Shown here in pieces: positions 54,279 through 64,000 of a stretch of 64,000 nt of DNA (position 1 is its first letter; every line of letters begins with the position of its first letter). The notes under the pieces are model-generated. The model searched no databases and was not told the origin of the DNA. It saw only the letters and a program-made list of their open reading frames with translations. Position numbers and translations under genes: made by a program. The stretch is from Zasmidium citrigriseum (taxonomy: Eukaryota; Ascomycota; Dothideomycetes; Mycosphaerellales; Mycosphaerellaceae): contig NHNW01000053.1 in the NCBI GenBank assembly GCA_002786025.1, forward strand, positions 248,001 through 312,000, in the 5' to 3' direction.

Positions 54279-55399
54279 ATGGCGACCCCATCAACTGTCG
54301 AGATCGCTCCACGCGGAGACGTCGTGCTGATCTGCGGCGACCCCGAAGACGACGACCCAGAAGAACAAATGTGAGAGCGACGTCCACAATCTTCACACAA
54401 AAGCTGACCTGTTCTAGTCGCAAGATCCGAGTCGATTCCCACGTCCTCAAGCTCGCCTCTCCCGTCTTCAAGGCAATGCTTGAGCCGCGGTTTCAGGAGG
54501 GCACTGAGCTCGATGCTTCCGGCTTCGTGGAGATTGCTCTGCCAGACGACAAGCCACACGCCATGCAGATTCTTTGCCGCACTCTTCATATGGTGGGCAA
54601 CATCTTCAAAGAGGAGAGGACTTTGTTGGAGATCGTGAGCGTCGCATTCCTCGCCGACAAGTACGATTGCAGCTCCGCTCTGGCCTTCGCCTCGTACTTC
54701 TGGATCAATGAGCGCATCGGAAAGGTCAACGACCACGATCGTGCGCTCCTTTTCGTCACAGCGTATCTTCTGAAGCAAGAGAAGATGTTCGGTCAGTTGA
54801 GCCGCGATATCGTGATGAAGAGCTCGCGGGACGTTTGGGTTGCCGTCGATTTCGTGCCTTGCCCGGAGGAGATTCAGGACGCTGTCGGTAAGCATCCAAT
54901 GCTGTATACCAAATTTGAATACGAACATCCTACTGACACCATAGCAGAAGCGCTGGACAGTGCTCGCCGGTCATCGGGCAGGCGGCTTGCCATGCTGGTC
55001 GAGGAAACCCTGTTCTGGGAGTGTAACAACGGAACTAGCATAGAGCACGGGCTCTGTAAGAAGAGGAGCTGCACTTACTTGCTGGCTCGTGGATCCGACT
55101 TCGTGCAACGATTGAGGACTACCAAGCTCTGGCCCCTGAGCGCAATGATGAGCCGGCCACTCGAAGAGAATGGCGAGGCCATGAGAACCTTCTTTGCCGA
55201 CTTCACGCATACCTTGAGCCCTTGCGCTGACCAGCAATGCAAGTGCAATGTTCTGCCGACCGTACCACAATTGAGTAACCACTTCCAGGAGACGGTAGTC
55301 AGGATCGAAGAGCGCGCTCCACGGCTCTGTCTGAAGTGCGTCCAGCAAGGCAATGTGCAAGGACAGGAGGGCAAGTGTGGAGAGGATCATTCGGCTTGA
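54279..55399 (+). CDS. BTB/POZ protein with C-terminal Cys/His motif (paralogue 4)
   Basis: Exons 54279-54370, 54418-54887 and 54945-55399 give 338 residues. Intron 2 (54888-54944, GTAAGC donor, CTGAC branch, ATAG acceptor) is 57 nt, a multiple of three without a stop, so it is easily missed as coding. The start at 54279 (MATPSTVEIAPRGDVVLICG) gives the canonical first BTB strand; the longer upstream frame from 54155 is out of phase with it. BTB continues IRKIRVDSHVLKLASPVFKA, LPDDKPHAMQILCRTLH and FLADKYDCSSALAFAS. The Cys-rich end has GLCKKRSC, SPCADQQCKC and PRLCLKCVQQG...KCGEDH, matching the other paralogues. Confidence 0.85.
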
Positions 55400-55926
55400 T
55401 AGGGACACGGACAGTGGCAACTGTATCCCTAAAGCACGCAACGCTTCTCAATCCACGAAGCCTTCAGCGGGGAGCTTGACAATCCGCAAGATTTTGGGAG
55501 ATAGGCCGAGAGTGCGAGACGGTCGATAGGACATTCGAGGAGATAGCTCCAGATTGCATAGCCGTCCGTAGGACATTCAATCAGGGTGAACGAGGAAAAT
55601 GCTTCGATGCGATCACTCGATCTAAAATCAAGCAGAGTACAAATGCATTCTCAGATGATTCAGCATTTCTCGACCCATCAAGGCTTCGATCGTGTACTGG
55701 GTATATCGAAAGACTCGGGAGACAGATCCAGCGGCAATGACCTGGCATGCCATAGGGTCAGAATATGAAGATGAAGGGTGAGCCGACGATGGGATATTCA
55801 AAAGAGCTGTGCAAAACCACTACGAGAACAGACTGTACCGTGAACCAAGTCTTACCCAATCTCAAAGGAACCACAGAAACCCAAACGCTCAACACAGACA
55901 GCAAAGATGCAGCATCACTCCATCTC
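55400..55926. other. Intergenic between convergent genes
   Basis: 527 bp holding the 3' ends of BTB paralogue 4 and the kinesin gene. Short frames have no support, and nothing else is seen. Confidence 0.5.
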
Positions 55927-58266
55927 TCAGAGACCATCATCCAACCCCATGCCACTCCCATCCCACTTCCTCGTCTTCAGCACCCTCATCTTCTTACTCG
56001 GACTCCTCAATCCCTTCTCCCTCTCCGCCAAAGCCAGCCTCTCTCTGAGCTTCTCATTCTCCTCCTCCAACTCCTTCACCCTCGAAGTCCCCAGCCCCAT
56101 CTTCTGCACGCCATCACTGAGTACGTCCACGTTGATGTTTTCTTTGTCTTCATCGTCGTCTTCGTAGATCTCAATCCCCCTCGCCATAATCTCCAGCTTC
56201 CGATCCAAATGCTCATCCGCACGGTCGAGTTCTTCATCACGAGCGGCGCGCCATCGGCGCTGTTCGTGCGTAAGCTGGGCTTCCATTTCCGCGAAAACCT
56301 CCTCGCGGATCTCGGCTTCGATTTCGTCGATGCGCATTTCTGCGGTCGTCCAGGAGGCTTCGGCGTCGATGCGGCGTTGAGTTTCTTCTTCGAGGCGGAC
56401 TTGAGTGATTTCGAGTTCTTCGCGGAGACGTGAGACTTCGGCGAGGGCGTTTTCGAGTTCTTCGACCATGGCGCTGGGGGTTGTGGGCCGGCTCAGGGGG
56501 TTGGTAGTCCTAGTACCAGGGGTGACGCCGCCGGAGAGGATGGTGCTGGTTACGCTTGGGACTCGGGGAACTGTGACTTCTCTGGCCAGGGCGCTGTAGC
56601 GGAGGATCTGGCTTGTTGCGTTGAAGTCGCCCAGGGGGTCTGCGGTGACGATCATGACGGCTTTTTGGGGTGGTTTTAGGTGGTGATGGCTTGTGAAGCT
56701 GTTGCTGAAGAGCAATTCTGTGAGCTTGCATTGCCGGAAGGGGACCAGATTTGGTGTCGTTGAGTGGGCGTTGTCGGATTGCATTTGCATGCACTGGCCG
56801 AGATACATGAGAGATTCGTTGATCTTGCCGGCTTCTGCGAGGGTAGAACCTGCTGTCTTTGCTGCTCGAGCACGCTCAGAGCCTGGAAATATGTTAGCTT
56901 CTTGAACGTCGAAAGTGAGATGTCATACTCACCTGCAAGATCGACAATCGTCATGCTGCTGCTAGTCCAAGGTCCAGGCACACCTCTTCCGCGATGTCTC
57001 TTCTTGACATCCAAGCAGAAGAAGCCATGACTCCTCGAACTCACTGCATTGCTGCCAGTCCCAGCAACTCGTCGCTCCTGCAGTCCAGTCTCCAACACCA
57101 ACAAAGCCTCCTCCAAGCTCGAACACACCACCTTCCTCAACCCAGCCACAACCTTTCGATCTGGGCTAGCCTCCGTGCTCTTGAACAACAAAGCCCTCCT
57201 CTTCGCCGGGCTCTTGCCCGAAGTCACGCTCGCGGTCAGCAAATCGAATATTCGGTCGTTGTAAACTTCGTACATGCTGACAACAATCGCATACTCGGCG
57301 CTCGGATCGACAGAAAGCTCAAGATCATCGATGGCAGGGGATTGCGGGAGGGTAGACACTCGGGGCATGTAACGCTTCGAAGATGCAGGGGCTGAAAGGA
57401 AGGACGATTCCTGATGTGAGGACTGTGTAAGTTTGGCGATGCTGCGAGTCATATGTGCGAAGCGTGCTAGGGGGTTGATGGAGGACTTTGAAGGGGAGTG
57501 ACGGAGGGGGGTTTGCTGGGGGGATGCTTCTGATTCATGCTTGGGTAGAAGAGGGTAGAGGCGGTCGTAGACAGAGATTGAAGGTGGCTCTGCAGACCCG
57601 TTGGAAGGAAATGCACCAGGTATTTCGGTTGGTACCGGTGTTTCTCGTACCATTGCTGGGGTGGTCGCTCTGGACATGCGTGTGGTGTCCACGTTGCCGT
57701 AGAGGGAGTCCAGGAAGTTGGAGGCCGTGTAGATCTGCGCCTCGGACACATCTGCTGAGCAGAGTGACTGGAAGACCGCATCGCTGGAGTCGGCGTTGGC
57801 GAGATATGGCTCCGTGTGTTGAAAGAGCGCATCGAGAGTCAGCTGGGTGAGGCCTCGCTGAGTCTTGGATCCGAGGATTGTGTGGCTCTATATCGGAGTC
57901 AGTCCTGTCAATATTTCCTCTGTATTGTATATTCCATACCTTCCCCGAGCCAGTGACACCCAATGTAGCCAACAAGCCATCGCTTCCCTCTCTTCCAGGC
58001 GCTCCAAGCACGCCTTCAAGCAGTCTGACAGCACCACTCCTCTCAAAGATCTCGCGCTGTCCTGAGTTCTCTTCAAAGACTCGTGTAAACGCGAATCGCT
58101 CTACCGCTCTCTTTCTCTTGTCGTTCGCCGGCGGCTTTATGGTGATATGCGTCGGAGCATCATGCTGGGTCTCCTCAACATCGAGGAATCGCTCTCGCTC
58201 GACTTGGCCTGGTCGCAGGCGGAGGAAGACGTCGAAGAGCGCGGTCGAGGGCTTCTGGTGCTCCAT
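55927..58266 (-). CDS. Kinesin motor protein, kinesin-6-like
   Basis: Exons 58266-57940, 57887-56933 and 56882-55927 encode 745 residues. The motor domain is N-terminal: FLRLRP, the P-loop GVTGSGKSHTILGS split by intron 1, switch I NAVSSRSHGFF, and switch II DLAGSERA split by intron 2. NESLMYLGQCMQ and PFRQCKLTELLF then follow. A long insert of roughly 150 residues sits between the P-loop half and the EYAIVVSMYEVYNDRIFDLL strand, as in kinesin-6 motors (MKLP1/KIF20 type), which act in the central spindle and cytokinesis. After a neck comes a coiled coil of about 130 residues (EELENALAEVSRLREELEIT, RVKELEEENEKLRERLALAE) and a short basic tail. The subfamily call rests on the insert only. Confidence 0.88.
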
Positions 58267-58462
58267 GCTCTGGTTTGGATTTTGCGATTCTGCGGGATAT
58301 AGAAGCCACAACCACAGATTGCGTGCAGGGAAGTTGAAGTAAGGTTGGCGCTGTAAACACGCCATCTCTATGGCAACGCTGCAAGCACTTCCGCGGGGGC
58401 AAGCGCGACTACTTTTCGCGTGGGCGAGTGAATCTTGACCGCATTCACGATATTGAGAAGAG
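58267..58462. promoter_or_regulatory. Divergent promoter, kinesin / PPR genes
   Basis: 196 bp separate the two start codons, so regulatory sequence is shared. No individual element is identified. Confidence 0.5.
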
Positions 58463-60598
58463 ATGCTCGAATGTCGGGCATGCGTATCACGCTGCATACG
58501 AGCAATCGCTGGCGATGAGATTGCGATACAGACTCTGCGAAGGCCGCTCCTTTTGACGCCGAACCTTGCGAATCGACAACCACGACGACGAGCTACTACG
58601 GCCACTGCAGTTCGAAAAGACGCACCACAGGATGCTTTATCCTCATTGGAGACCAGCTCATCTGGCAGATCGAATAAAGCTATCGTATCAAGAGGGAACG
58701 ATGAAAAGGCCCTTAAGAAAGAGCTGGACTGGCTGAAAGACCCTGTCAAGTTCGCCGACCATGTCCACTATACTCTCCGCTCGCAGAATATCGAAAAGGC
58801 GATCAATCTCTGCCGACTGGCAAGCAAATCGATGAGCTGTATTGTAGCATGGAATCACCTCATAGACTGGCACATCAAGAACCAGAAGGTCAACGCAGCG
58901 ATTGATATCTACAACGAGATGAAGAAGCGAGGGCAGTTTCCAGACAGCCACACCTACATGATTCTCTTTCGAGCCGTGCCTCTACAGAAGTCGCATGATT
59001 TGAAGGTGTCTGGCTATCATGGACTCATGGCGAATAAGGCAGTGGCGATATACAACAGCATGAGCAGCCCGACGAGCAGGGTGAAACCGAGTATCATGCA
59101 TACGAATGCAGTCTTGAGGCTGTGTAGTTTGGCGAGGAATCTGGATTTGCTGTGGTCTGTGGCGAGTCAAATACCGGAGTCTGGACCTGGAAGTGCAGAT
59201 CACATCACGTACAGCATTCTTCTCACGGCTATCAGATTCGGAGCAATGGGATCGGGGACAGGAGAGATGGTATACCTCGAGCAGATCGCGGAGAACAGAA
59301 GTCAGGCTGTTAGCGAGGGCCGAAGGATATGGCAAGAGGTGATACCCAGATGGCGAGCAGGAGAAGTCACCATTGATGCAGCCTTGGTCAGGTCTATGGC
59401 GAAGCTGTTGACGCTCAGCAAACGAATGGAAGATTGGGACGATGTCCTGAACCTGGTACAGCAAACCACGAACATCTCCCGACTTATTCCTCCTCTCGGC
59501 TCTCCTGAACGCAACACCGGCCACGTGCCCCAGGTCAGCGACGGCGAATCCAAAGACGATGTCGAAACCCAAACCTCAACCACCGAAGACAGCGAAGGCT
59601 GGGTCCCAACACCAGCCTCCAACGCTTTCAAACCCGTCTCGGCGCCCACCAATGACGAAGGCCGTCCCCGAAAACGAACCTCCCTCGCCTACGTCCAGCC
59701 CGAGAATGGCATCCTCAACGTCCTCCTGGAAGCCTGCACCAACATGCGAATTCCCAAGACCGCCTACGCATATTGGGAGCTCTTCGTCAAAGAATACAAC
59801 GTCGTGCCAGATCTCGACAACTACGAGGTCATGCTGCGTCTCCTGCGCATCAACCGCAGTTCCCGCCGCGTCGTCGAGCTGATGAAGGAAATGCAGCAAG
59901 AAGGCGTCCGTCCAACACCCCGCACCTACCGCATCGCTATGGGCGCCTGCGCACGAGACAAAAACAACACCCATGTTGTCGAGAACATGACCTCCATAAT
60001 CGACGAAATGATCTCCACCATGCCCTTCCCGGACATAGCAACGCTAGACGAATACATCGACATCGCGGTGATGACCGAAGATCGCCCCGCCATCACCACA
60101 GCTTTGGAGAAAATCCATGAAGTTGTGGGTAAGCTTGATAGGGATTTGCATTCGGGGAATGAGAAGGTTGCGCAGGAGTATAAGGAGAGGATTGTGAGGT
60201 TTTATGGACATGTTTCGGGGGTTGTGAATACGTTTTCTATGGATGAGTTTATGGAGGAAGAGGAGAAGGAAAAGTGGCAGGGTAGGAGGAGGGAGTATGA
60301 TGGGATGATTACGGCTTATCTGAAAAGGCGGCGTTGGGCTACGAAGGCGCAAGGTGGAGACAGAACAGAGATGAGGAAGGGGAGGCAAACTGGCCAGAGA
60401 GCGGTTGAAGAGCCACGGAGGCATTATCGTGTGGGCGGGGGAGGGGAGAAGAGGCAAATCAAAGCTGGTCAGAGAACTCCAGGGGCGTTCCGGAGGAATG
60501 CGCGGAGAGGCGACAGTATGAAGAAGCCGAGCCAGGGAGCAGAGAAGGAGACGAGAAAGGAGCAGAGGATCAGGCAGACGCGGATGCGACGTGAGTGA
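58463..60598 (+). CDS. Mitochondrial pentatricopeptide-repeat (PPR) protein
   Basis: Single exon, 711 residues. The first 60 residues are Arg-rich with almost no acidic residues (IQTLRRPLLLTPNLANRQPR, RRRATTATAVRKDA), typical of a mitochondrial presequence. PPR-like helical pairs follow: AWNHLIDWHIKNQKVNAAID, IYNEMKKRGQFPDSHTYMIL, TAYAYWELFVKEYNVVPDLD and VVELMKEMQQEGVRPTPRTY. The last match the PPR consensus best. Such proteins bind mitochondrial RNA and support processing, stability or translation. The C-terminal 120 residues are very basic and low in complexity, consistent with RNA binding. The specific target cannot be told. Confidence 0.88.
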   Translation: MLECRACVSRCIRAIAGDEIAIQTLRRPLLLTPNLANRQPRRRATTATAVRKDAPQDALSSLETSSSGRSNKAIVSRGNDEKALKKELDWLKDPVKFADHVHYTLRSQNIEKAINLCRLASKSMSCIVAWNHLIDWHIKNQKVNAAIDIYNEMKKRGQFPDSHTYMILFRAVPLQKSHDLKVSGYHGLMANKAVAIYNSMSSPTSRVKPSIMHTNAVLRLCSLARNLDLLWSVASQIPESGPGSADHITYSILLTAIRFGAMGSGTGEMVYLEQIAENRSQAVSEGRRIWQEVIPRWRAGEVTIDAALVRSMAKLLTLSKRMEDWDDVLNLVQQTTNISRLIPPLGSPERNTGHVPQVSDGESKDDVETQTSTTEDSEGWVPTPASNAFKPVSAPTNDEGRPRKRTSLAYVQPENGILNVLLEACTNMRIPKTAYAYWELFVKEYNVVPDLDNYEVMLRLLRINRSSRRVVELMKEMQQEGVRPTPRTYRIAMGACARDKNNTHVVENMTSIIDEMISTMPFPDIATLDEYIDIAVMTEDRPAITTALEKIHEVVGKLDRDLHSGNEKVAQEYKERIVRFYGHVSGVVNTFSMDEFMEEEEKEKWQGRRREYDGMITAYLKRRRWATKAQGGDRTEMRKGRQTGQRAVEEPRRHYRVGGGGEKRQIKAGQRTPGAFRRNARRGDSMKKPSQGAEKETRKEQRIRQTRMRRE

Positions 60599-60818
60599 TT
60601 CATACGCTGGCTATCGAACATCACCACTCCATTAAGCGACGTCGGTATATCTGCAATGTGACATTTGGCCCTATCTTGCAGTCTGAGGATGCTTCAGCGA
60701 CCCAGTATCTTCAGCGCCAACAGTCTGCGATCGATGCTGCTCTTTGGACCCACGCCAATGACTCTGACGCCTCATGGCTCGAAAGTGATCTGCTTTTTGC
60801 CCCCGGGAGGTTCGGCCG

Positions 60819-61965
60819 TCACTTGGAGAAGGCCCCGCCCTTTTGGTGCTTGCATGCGCTGACGACGACTCTGCTGTCGCCGATGTAGCACTCCAGGCAA
60901 GGACCCAGGATCTCTGCTGCAGCCTCACTCCAGGTCTTGTCGTAAGACCTGTAATTGTACCTCTCGACAACATCGCAGTCAGAGATGCACTTCTTGCCAT
61001 TGCATGCTCGTAGGCTCGAGTCAGACCAGGTCAATACCATCGCGGATAGGCGAGATTTCACCTCGTTGAGACTTGCTTGTTGAATCTTGGCTGACGGGTA
61101 GAGCGAGGTCTTGCACAGATGCTCCAGGTGGGCAACGGTGATCCGTTCGGCCCAAGCGCAGCTGGAAACGCATTGATGTGTCGTATTTGTTGTTCGCATC
61201 TGGCTTCGCTTGAGGATCTGATTTTCCACGAAGCTTATGATGCTGCGCTGACAATCGGACCTCTGCTTCTCCAGGGCGTCTACGAGCAGTCAGCTTGAAG
61301 TCAAGTACTATTGTCGGGCACTTCTTACTCAGGAACTCGCCTAAGGCATCCTTCTCCCCAGCCACTATGGTCGCGCAAATGCTTCTCCGACTGTGGACTG
61401 CCAGAAGTCGTCCCCATTTTCTGAATCCTCCAGCGTCCCGGAACAGATACGCTGCCAGGAACATTTCATGTAGCTTGTCCACCGCCTCATCTACATGGTA
61501 CTTGAACGAGGTCTGGCACCAAAGTCTTGCCGTGTGCTGCAGCGCAACAGTGCAGTTGTACTTGTCCGCAGACCGAGCGATGCGCAGTATCTTGCTAGAC
61601 TCCCACTTGTCTGGATTCGCCACCCTGTCGCTGCGAAGGTGCAGGATGTTGCAGATGATGTCCATGGCCATGGGGTCGTCCTCGGGCAGCTTGATCAACA
61701 GCGGGACTCCGGGCAATTGGTTGAGCATATCCGTGCCTTCCTTGAAGTGCGGCTTGAACATTGCTTTGAAGACTGGCGAGCCTAGGCTGAGGACTGCGGC
61801 GCTGACGCGAAGGTTCGTACTGTGTGGTTGTCAGCCTGGTACGAGGTTGAAGTAAGCAATACCTTACATTGAGCCATCGCCATACTCGCTGCCGCAGGCG
61901 AGGATGACGTCTCCTTGCGGGTAGATGTCGAAGGTCGTTTCCGTGACGGTCACCTTCGGCGCCAT
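60819..61965 (-). CDS. BTB/POZ protein with C-terminal Cys/His motif (paralogue 5)
   Basis: Exons 61965-61868, 61819-61309 and 61262-60819 encode 350 residues, with introns of 48 and 46 nt (GTAAGG...CACAG and GTACTT...AGCAG with CTGAC branch). BTB: TTFDIYPQGDVILACG, TNLRVSAAVLSLGSPVFKAM, LPEDDPMAMDIICNILHLRS and SADKYNCTVALQHTARLW. A helical part (HEMFLAAYLFRDAGGFRKWG) is shared with the paralogues. The end has QCVSSCAWAER, KKCISDCD and GPCLECYIGDSRVVVSACKH, the family Cys/His signature. It is convergent with the PPR gene, 220 bp between stops, and separated from the other four paralogues by the kinesin and PPR genes. Confidence 0.83.
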
Positions 61966-62711
61966 AATGCTGGGGCTCGCAGGGACCCGGAGGTTTGCAA
62001 TGCACTTGGTGAAGGGGAAGTGGTGAGTGTGTAGGTCGAAGTGACGTTGCGAGGAGAAGTGATGGTCAAGTTGCTGCGGATAAGGTGACAGGGATTGCGG
62101 GTAGGCACATCGCGAAGGGGGCAGTCGCGACCAACATTATGTCCACCGGAAAAGCTGAGGAACATGGATGTTCACATGAAGATGGCGAGCATTGAATAAC
62201 TCAGAGGTTGCAAATAGTCTTAATGAGCCTTCACAAGAAAGCGACAAATTCACGAGTTGTTGATGCTGGCAGAGATTATCAGCTTGAAGACGATTGAGCG
62301 AGCCAATCTGATCAGCCTAGACGGCTCAAGTCGATTCTTGACCGAAACAATCGTGGACCTTCGAATATTTGTCGATCAATACATCACGAACGCACATGCA
62401 TGTGAGACAAGCAAGTGAAGTCTCGCGCCGCCAAGCACCTTCCCTGCGGCTGCCTATGACGCACGGGCCAAGACGGATTCAGCCGCGCCTTCTTTGAGAG
62501 CGGCGAAGCGCAGAAAAGTTTCGTCGCACTAACGACTTCCTTTCTCTTCCTTACAACTCCCTCTCCCCTTCACCACCTTCACCACCACACACCTCCAGCG
62601 CCCACAGCGACTCATCGTGCGCCGCTGAACTTGCGCTACTTCGACAACAACACCATTCCGCTCACTTTCGACCACACGCACCCGACAGTCTCTACCGCGC
62701 ACCAGCACACC
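61966..62711. promoter_or_regulatory. Divergent upstream region, BTB paralogue 5 / DBP2
   Basis: 746 bp between head-to-head genes. A strongly CT-rich leader (TTCCTTTCTCTTCCTTACAACTCCCTCTCC-type composition, 62535-62600) lies before DBP2, as is usual for highly expressed fungal genes. No gene is seen in it. Confidence 0.5.

Positions 62712-64000
<1,289 letters not shown>

Noticed and set aside
54155..54417. Longer start for BTB paralogue 4 at 54155
   Set aside because: It reads through the first intron and gives low-complexity Arg/Pro sequence; the start at 54279 gives a proper BTB strand in another phase.

Overview
This window reads as nuclear DNA of a filamentous ascomycete, most likely a Dothideomycete. 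That placement is an inference from gene content and style: introns of about 46-60 nt with CTAAC or CTGAC branch points, Kex2-type KR sites in secreted proteins, a HET-domain gene, exomer and HIR3 orthologues, and RIP. In the RIP-affected blocks CA and TG have largely become TA while CG is kept.

The left half (1-34.5 kb) alternates gene islands of ordinary composition with three heavily RIP-mutated DNA transposons. TE1 (2745-5984) is a Tc1/mariner-type element with TA-flanked terminal inverted repeats, a DD34E transposase and a second, unrecognised reading frame. TE2 (about 12837-20695) has imperfect inverted ends of about 100 bp and a retroviral-integrase-like transposase. TE3 (about 26760-34462) resembles a CACTA/EnSpm (Plavaka-type) element. 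Between them lie two secreted Ser/Thr-rich proteins, a class-3 lipase, a membrane-anchored HET protein, a small secreted protein, and most of a glycosidase gene.

The clearest structural event is at TE3. It sits inside codon 28/29 of a secreted six-hairpin glycosidase gene. The signal-peptide exon (34463-34546) lies 7.7 kb from the remaining 681 codons (24711-26756), and removing the element plus one copy of a short duplication restores the frame exactly. The broken gene was once divergent to a secreted GH31 glycosidase, which is followed by a secreted or membrane-anchored amidase. Together they suggest a small extracellular catabolic cluster.

The right half (34.5-64 kb) shows no transposon and is dense with housekeeping genes: an exomer ChAPs protein, HIR3, a kinesin-6-like motor, a mitochondrial PPR protein and the DBP2 RNA helicase (cut by the window end). 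Interleaved with these, between 50 and 62 kb, are five BTB/POZ paralogues. All share an undescribed-looking C-terminal Cys/His signature, C-x(0-4)-C-x(25-29)-C-L-x-C-x(11-12)-C-x(1-3)-H. One of the five appears broken by a local inversion.

Exon boundaries were derived by eye from splice signals and frame continuity. Coordinates inside RIP-degraded elements are approximate.
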